Assembly: GCF_002367995.1 (NCBI RefSeq)
Contig: NZ_AP018207.1
Span: 7,975,366-8,039,365 of the forward strand
Direction: 5' to 3'
Origin: Calothrix brevissima NIES-22
GTDB lineage: Bacteria; Cyanobacteriota; Cyanobacteriia; Cyanobacteriales; Nostocaceae
Length of the DNA: 64,000 nt
Part shown: positions 56,870 through 64,000 of the stretch, piece by piece
How positions within the stretch are numbered: the stretch's first letter is position 1
Layout: every line of letters begins with the position of its first letter
Program-made: the position numbers and the translations under genes
The notes under the pieces: model-generated
What the model was told of the DNA's origin: nothing
Seen by the model: only the letters and a program-made list of their open reading frames with translations
Database searches by the model: none

Positions 56870-57379
56870 ATGGCTAATAATTTTGTCACAGTAGCCACCT
56901 ATAACAACTCTTTAGAAGCTAACCTCGCAAAACAACTTCTAGAAACTGAAGGTATAAGCTGTTATTTAGCAAACGAGTCTACCGTAGACTTAGCATGGCA
57001 TTTAACTGTTGCTGTCGGCTGGATTAAACTCCAAGTCCACGAACAAGACGCAGCACAAGCTAAGTTTATTTTAGGGTCAAGCAACTTAGAAGTTGAATCT
57101 GCTGCTGAAGGTGCGGAAACGACAACACAAGACACAGATGATGACGATATTATCCAAGTTTCCTGGGCAGACCAAACAGCAGACAGAGCCTTTAAAGTCG
57201 CTGTGATTGGTTTACTGCTGATTTTTTTACCCTTTCAACTATATTCCCTGTGGTTATTATTGCGGTTGCTGGTATCTCGTACTCGCGATCGCATCAGTCA
57301 AAATAGACAATGGAAAGTCATTACAGCCTTACTCATCAACCTCCTCAATTTGAGTATCCTCTGGATCATCTTCTCCTAA
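56870..57379 (+). CDS. DUF2007-like protein with C-terminal membrane segments
   Basis: 169 residues. The N-terminal 70 residues follow the DUF2007/putative signal-transducing pattern (TVATYNNSLEANLAKQLLETEGISCYLANE...AAQAKFIL). A short acidic linker (TTQDTDDDDIIQVSW) leads to two membrane segments (FKVAVIGLLLIFLPFQLYSLWLLLRLLV and VITALLINLLNLSILWIIF). The domain is thought to bind small molecules or proteins; no function is established. The gene is followed by a short spacer with aaatgacgaatgac repeats and the convergent crtH. Confidence 0.78.
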   Translation: MANNFVTVATYNNSLEANLAKQLLETEGISCYLANESTVDLAWHLTVAVGWIKLQVHEQDAAQAKFILGSSNLEVESAAEGAETTTQDTDDDDIIQVSWADQTADRAFKVAVIGLLLIFLPFQLYSLWLLLRLLVSRTRDRISQNRQWKVITALLINLLNLSILWIIFS

Positions 57380-57435
57380 TGAACCTAAATCCAATGGAAA
57401 CGCTTACCAAATGACAAATGACGAATGACAAATGA

Positions 57436-58938
57436 CTACAACCCCAAATCTACAGCAATTCTATGGGCGCAAGCAAAGCCAGAAAAAGCGACAGCATTTA
57501 ATCCTTGACCGGGAAACGTACTATCCCCTACACAGTACAATCCGGGAATCGCTGTGCGGTTAAATCGCATCCCCAATAACCCCCATAACTTACGTCGGGG
57601 AATAGGCCCGTAAGTACCATCTTGTCTTCCCAAAAAGCGGCGATGGGTGCGGGGTGTTCCTACTTCTAAATAATCCAATCCCGCAGTTAAACCAGGGAAA
57701 ATCTGCTCTAATCTGTCAATAATTCCCCATGCTGCGGCTTCTTTCTTCGTCTCATACTCACTTTCACTTAATCCTTGCCAATTATCTAGCCAATCAGGGG
57801 TAAAAGCATGAATGATATGATAACCCTCTGGCGCTAAATCTGGGTCAAGCAATGTGGGAATAGAAACAAAAATTGTGCCTTGGGAGACAGTCATTTTCTG
57901 CCAATCTTCTAACAATATATGATGACATTCGGTTCCTTGTGGTAGAACCGACTGCTCAACCCCCATGTGCAAACTCAAAAAGCTCGGTGATTTCTGATAA
58001 GTTTGTTGCCACTTTTTCTCATTATGGGGTATGGCATCTACAGGTAATAATTTTTCAAAAGTATCCCAGCGTGTAGCATTAGAAACTATGCGTTTACCCC
58101 GATAGATTTCACCATTAGCCAGTTTTACACCTATAGCTTTGCCTTTTTCGGTGATAATCTGCTTTACTCTTGCTTGATACTTAATTGTTCCCCCAGCTTT
58201 TTCTAAACCGCTAACTAATGTTTGAGCAATTGTTCCTACTCCACCTTTGGGGTAATTAACTCCGCCATAATGTCTATCAGAAAATACCATTCCCGCATTA
58301 ATCATGGGTGTCATATTGGCTGGAACTACCGACCAGCAATAACATTCCATATCAATAAATTTTAACAATAACGGGTTTTTGATGTAACGTCGCGCCACAT
58401 CTCCTGCATTTTGTGGCAAATATTTAGCTAATCCCAAACAAGCTAAAGGATGTTGTAAAAATACCCGCAGCAAATACTGAGGTTCTTCTAATGACAGTAA
58501 CTCTATACTGTTTAAGCAATGAAAAACTTGCCAACATTCGTCATAAAACCTACGAATCCCATATCTTTCTTGCGGAAAATATCCACCAAGATTTTGCAAA
58601 AATTTTTCATAAACGCGATCGACTTTCAAATCTAAACCATCAGGTAGATGGTAGTGAATCTGTACGGGGTCGGCTATTGTTTCGATGCTAACGTTCACAG
58701 CATCAAGGGCGCGGGTGAGTAAATTTGTAGTTCCCTTATCACCCATACCAAAAATCATTGATGCGCCTACATCAAACCGATAACCCTGGCGTTCAAAATA
58801 GCCCGCACTACCACCAGGTATCACATAGCTTTCTAAGACTAGTACTTTAGCTCCCTTTGCGGCTAGCTGGGTTGCGGTGACTAATCCCCCAATCCCAGAG
58901 CCAATGACAATTACATCAAATAAGGAACTAGAAGTCAT
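57436..58938 (-). CDS. crtH: Carotenoid isomerase (prolycopene isomerase)
   Basis: 500 residues. FAD-binding N-terminus (DVIVIGSGIGGLVTATQLAAKGAKVLVLE), the family-typical PGGSAGYFERQGYRFDVGASMIFGMGDKG, ECYCWSVVPANMTPMINA, and the C-terminal FAD motif (YCVGDSTFPGQGLNAVAFSG). CrtH/CRTISO converts poly-cis lycopene precursors to all-trans lycopene in the carotenoid pathway; it is needed in the dark in cyanobacteria. The spacer upstream (to 59493) is divergent with upp. Confidence 0.95.
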   Translation of the reverse strand: MTSSSLFDVIVIGSGIGGLVTATQLAAKGAKVLVLESYVIPGGSAGYFERQGYRFDVGASMIFGMGDKGTTNLLTRALDAVNVSIETIADPVQIHYHLPDGLDLKVDRVYEKFLQNLGGYFPQERYGIRRFYDECWQVFHCLNSIELLSLEEPQYLLRVFLQHPLACLGLAKYLPQNAGDVARRYIKNPLLLKFIDMECYCWSVVPANMTPMINAGMVFSDRHYGGVNYPKGGVGTIAQTLVSGLEKAGGTIKYQARVKQIITEKGKAIGVKLANGEIYRGKRIVSNATRWDTFEKLLPVDAIPHNEKKWQQTYQKSPSFLSLHMGVEQSVLPQGTECHHILLEDWQKMTVSQGTIFVSIPTLLDPDLAPEGYHIIHAFTPDWLDNWQGLSESEYETKKEAAAWGIIDRLEQIFPGLTAGLDYLEVGTPRTHRRFLGRQDGTYGPIPRRKLWGLLGMRFNRTAIPGLYCVGDSTFPGQGLNAVAFSGFACAHRIAVDLGL

Positions 58939-59493
58939 AATAATTTAAAATTCAAAACTTGAAATTCAAAACCAGAATAGTTAACTTTGAGCAGTATACT
59001 GACAAATTAATTTTGATGCAAATTCCAAAATTAGCAAGCAGTCTTCAGGTATTACATAAAATTTTTCTCAAAATTGTAGCCTATACTACTTTTAATCACA
59101 AATCTCCTACTTAACCAATTTAATCTGATTAGCTTGTATAGATTAAATCGCTCAATTGTCGATCAAAATTTCATTGATGAGGTAATTTTTATTGGATTTT
59201 TTAAAAAAGTCTATCTATTTTCCTGGGCTTGTTCTTTTTAAATGTAAAATATGTCGATTTCTCTGACAAAAAAAGAGGGACGAGCCTGCTACTGCTGGCT
59301 AATCCCGTCTGCCGATCCTTAAAGAGAGGAGAACACTGAATAACAATATAACCTTGATTGAGAATGGCTGTCAACTATTAATGCAAAAGATTATCAATAA
59401 TTTTTGGGTTGTGGATTTTAGCTGCCAGTCAGAGGCAGGACAGAGTATCATGATGTTTCAGTTCTTATATATTAAAAACGCCGATTTTTGGCT
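58939..59493. other. Divergent spacer between crtH and upp, possible structured leader
   Basis: 555 bp. AT-rich near 58940-59190. At 59275-59335 lies a GC-richer block (GACGAGCC... GGCT...CGTC stems, then gagagaggagaac) resembling a structured leader or a small RNA in front of upp. No known riboswitch class fits well. No gene seen. Confidence 0.4.
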
Positions 59494-60144
59494 ATGACGC
59501 TACAACTGCGTGTTTATGTTCCACCCCATCCTCTGATTAAGCACTGGTTAGCAGTTGCTCGTGATGCTGCCACACCTTCGGTATTATTCCGCAGTGCGAT
59601 GGTAGAGTTAGGAAGATGGTTGACCTATGAAGCTGCAAGAGAGTGGTTACCGACGCAAGAAACGACGGTAGAAACTCCTTTAGATTCTACGCCAGCGACT
59701 TTAATCGATCCACAAGTACCTGTGGCGGTAGTACCAATTTTGCGGGCTGGATTAGTGCTATTAGAAGGGGCGCAGACTTTGTTACCCCTAGCTTCGATTT
59801 ATCATTTGGGCTTAGTCCGCGACGAGGAAACACTACAACCTGTGTGTTACCTCAATAAATTACCAGAAAAATTCGATCCGCAAACAAGGGTATTAATTAC
59901 CGATCCGATGTTGGCTACAGGCGGTTCAATGATGGCAGCAATGTCGGAATTGACACAACGTGGCGTAGATCCATCTTTAACCAGAATTGTTTGCGTAGTA
60001 GCGGCTCCACCAGCTTTGCAAAAACTCAGCGCTGCTTATCCAGGTTTAATTATTTACACGGCTACCATTGATGAAACAGTCAATGACCAAGGATTTATTG
60101 TACCGGGATTAGGAGATGCAGGCGATCGCACCTACGGGACTTAA
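59494..60144 (+). CDS. upp: Uracil phosphoribosyltransferase
   Basis: 216 residues from ATG 59494 (a TTG two codons upstream is less likely). Conserved IKHWLAVARDAATPSVLFRSAMVELGRWL, the AVVPILRAGLVL segment and the PRPP loop VLITDPMLATGGSM; C-terminal YTATIDETVNDQGFIVPGLGDAGDRTYGT. It salvages uracil to UMP using PRPP. The spacer upstream may contain a leader RNA. The following gene is in the same direction 86 bp away. Confidence 0.95.
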   Translation: MTLQLRVYVPPHPLIKHWLAVARDAATPSVLFRSAMVELGRWLTYEAAREWLPTQETTVETPLDSTPATLIDPQVPVAVVPILRAGLVLLEGAQTLLPLASIYHLGLVRDEETLQPVCYLNKLPEKFDPQTRVLITDPMLATGGSMMAAMSELTQRGVDPSLTRIVCVVAAPPALQKLSAAYPGLIIYTATIDETVNDQGFIVPGLGDAGDRTYGT

Positions 60145-60230
60145 GCTACTATGCAGCTAGGGTAGGAAAATAACTTTAACTAGGATTACTAGTATAAAAG
60201 TCCCAAAGTTTCGTCAAGGCGGTTAAGGAT

Positions 60231-60584
60231 ATGAGTCAGCGTGATGGTTTTTTCAGTGGATTTTTGGCCGGAGCAATTTTCGGTAGTGTTGTTGGTGGCG
60301 TTGTCGGCTCTTTGATTGCTAATCGTCAAGATTTAGAATTAACAGGAGAAGAAGAACCAGAACTGACACCCAACGCCGAAGAAACCCGAAAAATAGCTGG
60401 AAAAAGGCGTCAAATGTCACCTTCTCAAACAGAAGGATTAGAAATGGAAACAGCAAGGCGATCGCTAGAAGATAAAATTGCCCAGCTAAATGCCACAATA
60501 GATGAGGTACGTAAGCAACTCGGCAATGTCAATGGCACTGCACCGCAAGCAGTAAACGAGCGTTCTTTGACAAAGGATTCTTAG
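60231..60584 (+). CDS. Gly-zipper membrane protein with a coiled-coil tail
   Basis: 117 residues. A glycine-zipper-like membrane segment (FFSGFLAGAIFGSVVGGVVGSLIANR) near the N-terminus, then an acidic linker and a coiled-coil (METARRSLEDKIAQLNATIDEVRKQLG). YtxH-like small membrane proteins share this layout. Conserved in cyanobacteria, function unknown. Probably its own transcript after upp. Confidence 0.72.
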   Translation: MSQRDGFFSGFLAGAIFGSVVGGVVGSLIANRQDLELTGEEEPELTPNAEETRKIAGKRRQMSPSQTEGLEMETARRSLEDKIAQLNATIDEVRKQLGNVNGTAPQAVNERSLTKDS

Positions 60585-60716
60585 ATAATTACGACTTGGT
60601 GCAGCGCTTAAGTGTGGTGCGATATGCCTGCACTAATCGCAGACGCTATGACCGAGACTAAATTAAAATCTATGATAAGACCTTGTTTGTCAACTTAGCC
60701 TAAAACAGAGCTATCC

Positions 60717-60995
60717 ATGAATCTACTGATTACCACACTGGCTACTTTTATCCAGATTTATACTGTTTTACTGATTATTCGGGTTCTTTTGACCTGGTTC
60801 CCCAATATTGACTTTTACAGTCAACCATTTGCGGCTTTAGCCCAAATCACTGATCCTTATCTCAATCTTTTCCGCTCAATTATTCCCCCACTGGGCGGTA
60901 TAGATTTTTCTCCCATCCTCGCTTTCTTGCTACTGCAATTTATTGGTGACTGGCTGCTACCAATTTTACAGAAGTTAACTTATAGCCCTTTCTAG
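60717..60995 (+). CDS. YggT family membrane protein
   Basis: 92 residues with two hydrophobic segments and the family core (LLIIRVLLTWFPNIDFYSQPFAALAQITDPYLNLFRSIIPPLGGIDFSPILAFLLLQ). YggT/Ycf19 proteins are involved in cofactor assembly for cytochrome b6 (CCB3-type) or in osmotic stress and division-related processes in other bacteria. A strong terminator lies at 61107-61135. Confidence 0.9.
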   Translation: MNLLITTLATFIQIYTVLLIIRVLLTWFPNIDFYSQPFAALAQITDPYLNLFRSIIPPLGGIDFSPILAFLLLQFIGDWLLPILQKLTYSPF

Positions 60996-61106
60996 TCTAC
61001 TGAGTGATGAATTCATCTGTGTTCATCTGTGGTAGATAACTTTTTCCTCTACTTCATTGGATTGGAAACCGCTATATTATGTAATCACTATTGTGCAGCT
61101 GATGGA

Positions 61107-61135
61107 AAATAGGGTGGGTATTACCCACCCTATTT
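61107..61135 (+). terminator. Terminator after the YggT gene
   Basis: Perfect 13-bp stem AAATAGGGTGGGT / ACCCACCCTATTT with a 3-base loop, followed by AATGA. About 110 bp after the stop codon; it also serves the convergent gene in reverse. Confidence 0.7.
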
Positions 61136-61240
61136 AATGATTAAGAATTTATGAAAGGTTAAGCTAATGTGCATCTAGAGGACAGTCAACAGTCCACAGC
61201 CCTCACAATGGATTGTGCAACTTAAAAGCAGATTAGCTGA

Positions 61241-61729
61241 TTACTTGCGCACCTGACCGCTAAACCCAGCAGCTTTAAACTGCTTCAGCTTCAACGGGGT
61301 TGGCTGGTTTGCAGGTACAGAAATTCGCAATTCAAAATCACTAATACCTGGTGGTATCTCCGCAATCGAACCTAACCGAGTGCGGTTTTGGAGTATAGGA
61401 TCGTTGTTAGCATCATAAATCCGTCCGAAAATATCCGCATCATAGACGGTTTTATATGTACCATTTTCTGCTTTACCTGTAACAATAAAACAGTTCGCCG
61501 CCCCAGAACCGCTACTAATTACAGCGCCTTCCGCCAGTTCTGGGGGACAGTCTTTATAAGAAATATCAAAGAGTTTAATTTGTGTCAGCGCTATAGCCGG
61601 GGGAGTAAATATCCAGAGAAAAACACTGATGAGACAAGAAACCAAAATTACCTTAATTTCTCTGGGATAAAATGACTTAGCTAAATCTAGTAAATTTAAC
61701 CAAGATTTGTTGCTACTTTTCTTTTCCAT
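61241..61729 (-). CDS. Conserved cyanobacterial membrane-anchored protein
   Basis: 162 residues. N-terminal membrane segment (EIKVILVSCLISVFLWIFTPPAIALT) and a soluble domain beginning IKLFDISYKDCPPELAEGAVISSG, with Cys pair (DCPPEL, NCFIVTG). The pattern is common in cyanobacteria, where some homologues carry misleading 'biotin carboxylase' annotations; no catalytic motif is visible here. The function is unknown. Outside it to the left is the YggT gene (convergent); to the right is the transposon border region. Confidence 0.7.
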   Translation of the reverse strand: MEKKSSNKSWLNLLDLAKSFYPREIKVILVSCLISVFLWIFTPPAIALTQIKLFDISYKDCPPELAEGAVISSGSGAANCFIVTGKAENGTYKTVYDADIFGRIYDANNDPILQNRTRLGSIAEIPPGISDFELRISVPANQPTPLKLKQFKAAGFSGQVRK

Positions 61730-61998
61730 ATGTAGAAAATAATTTTACCAAGGTTCCTACGGGATATTTTATTGATTTTATTGATTTTTTTGATTTTTTT
61801 GATGAAAGTTTTCTCCTCATTTTCTCACTTTTTTATCATTCAAAATACTTTCAATCATTGTTGAGCCGTATTTCCTTTTCCATCTCTCAAGGAAGTTATT
61901 GTCACTGTAAGCATAAGATGAGCAACTTGCTCAGTTTATGCTTTCATGCGCGGGTTGTTCATCTTATGCTTACAAAAAGGAAAGGGAAGCACCGTCCA
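61730..61998. other. Spacer before the Tn7-like element, with a large hairpin
   Basis: A perfect-but-one 20-bp inverted repeat GTAAGCATAAGATGAGCAAC (61907-61926) and its complement (61954-61973) encloses a 27-base loop. The flanks are T-rich (61740-61860). It is immediately outside the predicted transposon end, so it may be part of the insertion target or a remnant. Confidence 0.6.
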
Positions 61999-62503
61999 TG
62001 TGATTTGAATCATGTCTTGACCAAACGGTCACGAAATACTTCGTAACCCCATAGGACAACATATAGTTCAAAGCTATAAATGGTCTGTGTAAAACCTCAA
62101 AATTTAAGTACAGCAAGCAATAGGGCTTTTGTGGTTCATTTGTATGCAATGCAGCGAACAGAGCCTTTAAAACTGAGTCTAGATGCGATCGCTTGATCAC
62201 TTAATTTGTAACTAAAACTGTTTTTGAACCATATTATTGGCGTTTTGAACCATATCTTGACCGAATGTTGAAAATTTTAGCTCTCAAGAATGTGTCTCAA
62301 TCTGGTTTTTTTACAAAATGCATAAATAAAACTTTTGGTGACATTATGGTTCACATTTAAAACACACGGACATGATTTGATTCATAGCATGAGGTGATGG
62401 ATTGGCTCTTAAGCTTGAAATTCCGTTAACTTTTGGTCACGCTATGGTTCAAAATTTGGTCACGCGGGGGGTAAAATCACAGTCCAGTAGCTCAGGTCTG
62501 GGT
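61999..62503. mobile_element. Predicted terminus of a Tn7-like transposon with repeated TnsB-type sites
   Basis: Six related 24-25-bp motifs (consensus TTTGAACCATAnCnTGACCAAA) lie at about 62003-62027, 62223-62246, 62243-62266, 62333-62357 (inverted), 62372-62396 (partial) and 62431-62455 (inverted), in mixed orientation. Tn7-like ends carry such arrays of TnsB-binding sites. The outermost motif is preceded by TGTGATTTG, and TGT is the usual terminal trinucleotide of Tn7-like elements; position 61999 is proposed as the end. No complete gene lies between this array and tniQ. Confidence 0.7.
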
Positions 62504-63421
62504 TCAACTGATTACACTCGGCATGATCGAGAGAATTTCCAAACCCTCAACAGGGTTAATTCCCAGCTTGTAACACCACCTTAAAAACGTAGTGAGAGTA
62601 GGTTTTCGCCAATATTTAGCTAGCGGAGTATGGTTATAAGAAGAAGTCTCACTAAGTGTTGGCAGAGCGGCGAAAATCTGTCCGACAGATTGAGCAGCCC
62701 ACTTGTCCCAATCGAACCGAGATCCGTGAGATTTAGCAGTATTATCGAAAAACCGACCCAGCCATGCATTACAAGCACAACAATAACCAAGAGAATGACA
62801 ATCTAGATTGAGAAATTTTTGAAAACAACCACAGTACAAGCAGCGCAATTGTAGGTAACGTTGGTGAACTGGACAAACACTAACAGCTTCTATTGTCCAC
62901 AACAAAGGGTGATAAATAGGTTTTCCAGCTTCACGCCAGTCTTGATAACAACCAGGACACCAACGTTGTTCAGTATGGAAAATATGATTGAAGTTAAGCC
63001 GCCAGGAATGCCATTGGAGTAAAGTCAGAAAACTCAGATCCCGCCTAGCAGTTAATTTTTCAACGATGGCAACTACCTTTGAAACATGTTGCGTTCGGTC
63101 TAACCAAAATTTAGCAGACTGCTGTTGTAAAAGTGCAGGCTCCCGATGCCAAGCATTGATGAGCATTTTGATAGCATCATCAGCTTTCAACAAATCTGGT
63201 GGTTGGTTGCTTTGGATAAATAACGGCGTAATTTTATAGCGAATTAAACTAGCAACCTCGACACCATGTGCAGCAGCCAAGCGCTGTAAGTAACTAGTAA
63301 AACTTTCAACTGTGGGTGTACCAAAACCTATTGGTTGAAGAGAGTAAAGATGACTGCGTTTTGGAAGTTGGTTCATTGTTAAGTCCCAAGACTCATAATT
63401 AGCCAAACTTTCAACCGACAT
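62504..63421 (-). CDS. tniQ: TniQ-family transposition target-selection protein
   Basis: 305 residues from ATG 63421, which overlaps the TnsC stop by 11 bp (an upstream ORF start at 63550 is antisense-like and rejected). TniQ domain: FGTPTVESFTSYLQRLAAAHG. Zinc-ribbon pairs WCPGCYQDW, SVCPVHQRYL, LRCLYCGCF and LGYCCACN. TniQ/TnsD proteins choose the transposition site, by binding attachment DNA or partnering a CRISPR effector; at 305 residues it is longer than the very short V-K CAST TniQ. Operon with tnsC. Confidence 0.9.
   Translation of the reverse strand: MSVESLANYESWDLTMNQLPKRSHLYSLQPIGFGTPTVESFTSYLQRLAAAHGVEVASLIRYKITPLFIQSNQPPDLLKADDAIKMLINAWHREPALLQQQSAKFWLDRTQHVSKVVAIVEKLTARRDLSFLTLLQWHSWRLNFNHIFHTEQRWCPGCYQDWREAGKPIYHPLLWTIEAVSVCPVHQRYLQLRCLYCGCFQKFLNLDCHSLGYCCACNAWLGRFFDNTAKSHGSRFDWDKWAAQSVGQIFAALPTLSETSSYNHTPLAKYWRKPTLTTFLRWCYKLGINPVEGLEILSIMPSVIS
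62507..62600 (-). other. tniQ C-terminal end close to the terminal-site array
   Basis: The tniQ stop (62504-62506) is about 50 bp from the innermost TnsB-type motif, so no cargo gene lies between the transposition operon and this end. Orientation: the operon reads outward toward the element end. Confidence 0.55.
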
Positions 63422-64000
63422 TTTCACCACCTCCAACAGGACGACGTTGAGGTTTAGTGTTACCAGTAGCAGAACGACGAGATTGAGTTTTGGTTGTCTG
63501 GGATGTGCTATGTGTAACTGACACCTGATGAGATTCCAAACCCAAAGCAATTCTCAAAGCGGAACTATCCGAGGTCAACTCAAGTTGCTTTTCTCCCAAT
63601 CTTGTTTCATTGACGATAATTATGCATTGTTCATGAGAGTAAGCAGAAGATATAAGGTGCGACAGAGTGAGAGTTTTAGCTCCCTGGTGTAACGCCGTTG
63701 CCAATGCTTGAGATAACCAATCTTTGAGAATACCGACACAACCGAAACTGCGTTCGTAGCAAAAATCCCAGTATTGAAGTAAATCAGGCTCTTCCTCAAA
63801 AGGTAAATGACGTTGGAAAGTTTGAACAACACCTCTGAAAGCTTTTAAATCTTCTTCATTCTCAGCTTTGTACCGTTCAAAATGAATATCCAAGCTGCGT
63901 CTGCATAACTGGGCACTCAAGTTACGAAGTATTAACAAGTCATAAGTACCTGCTAGTACAAATTTGACCCCAGTCAGGTTTGCTAGGGACTTAATACAGT
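63411..64000 (-). CDS. tnsC: TnsC/TniB AAA+ ATPase of the transposon (5' part outside window)
   Basis: About 195 residues visible; the frame is open to the window edge. The visible part begins in the sensor region of a TniB/TnsC AAA+ domain (KFVLAGTYDLLILRNLSAQLCRRS) and continues through the C-terminal helical domain (FQRHLPFEEEPDLLQYW, GILKDWLSQALATAL) to a long basic Thr/Arg-rich tail. TnsC forms an ATP-dependent filament linking target selector TniQ to transposase TnsB. tnsB and Walker motifs should lie just right of the window. Confidence 0.9.
   Translation of the reverse strand, partial: CIKSLANLTGVKFVLAGTYDLLILRNLSAQLCRRSLDIHFERYKAENEEDLKAFRGVVQTFQRHLPFEEEPDLLQYWDFCYERSFGCVGILKDWLSQALATALHQGAKTLTLSHLISSAYSHEQCIIIVNETRLGEKQLELTSDSSALRIALGLESHQVSVTHSTSQTTKTQSRRSATGNTKPQRRPVGGGENVG

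Noticed and set aside
61970..62200. 76-codon minus-strand frame in the transposon terminus.
   Set aside because: Overlaps the terminal repeat array and has no family likeness.
61860..62500. Possible CRISPR array or tracrRNA beside tniQ.
   Set aside because: Repeats are irregularly spaced and in both orientations, as for transposase-binding sites; no repeat-spacer pattern and no cas gene in view.
62402..62584. 60-codon plus-strand frame at the tniQ 3' end.
   Set aside because: Antisense to tniQ and through terminal repeats.

Overview
The window comes from the chromosome of a filamentous, probably heterocyst-forming cyanobacterium (Nostocales type). The evidence is direct: HIP1 palindromes (GCGATCGC) throughout, Ycf66, DUF1818, DUF1802 and AMIN-domain proteins, CrtH carotenoid isomerase, a kdpA-kdpB-kdpG-kdpC-short-kdpD potassium operon, many two-component proteins, and a high load of short tandemly repeated sequences (7-, 9-, 10- and 21-bp units). 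No rRNA and no CRISPR array is visible. One tRNA (Pro, anticodon UGG) is present on the minus strand.

Layout. 1-3957: a sensor kinase (cut by the window edge), an Rcp1-like response regulator and a hybrid kinase, all plus strand and probably one operon. 4115-13392: ion and envelope functions: a CPA1 Na+/H+ antiporter, a PAS-LuxR regulator, a DUF4168 protein, DNA polymerase III delta, a GNAT acetyltransferase, then a CPA2 antiporter with two C-terminal USP domains followed by two exported proteins. 13635-16625: a cytochrome b561-like membrane protein and an RTX calcium-binding repeat protein after a long AT-rich gap. 17434-23844: housekeeping genes (tRNA-Pro, DUF1818, rpoZ, fasciclin, gnd, ycf66, an SDR, a TPR protein). 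24056-27223: a decayed accessory patch with a P-loop kinase pseudogene split by an IS200/IS605-like non-autonomous element, an acyltransferase, a small ribbon-helix-helix gene, and a tnpB pseudogene split by a MITE with a 4-bp target duplication. 27284-35264: a minus-strand signalling block with a 1771-residue multi-receiver hybrid kinase, two response regulators and a membrane histidine kinase. 35714-42203: the kdp operon, with a 21-bp heptad-type repeat array between kdpA and kdpB. 42543-61729: a very large membrane protein, DUF1802, aldo/keto reductase, an EF-hand lipoprotein, alpha/beta hydrolase, ppk1, aroE, an IF-3 gene that appears to start at ATT, an RRM protein, crtH, upp and a YggT protein. 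61999-64000: the outer end of a Tn7-like transposon, with repeated putative TnsB sites, tniQ and the 3' part of tnsC; the element continues beyond the right edge.

How the parts fit. The two antiporters, the K+-pump operon with its sensor-only KdpD, and the adjacent two-component block suggest a region weighted toward ionic and osmotic homeostasis and signalling, although co-regulation is inference. Mobile DNA occurs at three levels: tandem repeats that have entered coding sequences and gene termini, decayed IS200/IS605-type elements, and one apparently organised Tn7-like element at the right edge. The points most worth follow-up are the Tn7-like terminus, the ATT-initiated divergent IF-3 gene, and the nested element insertions.
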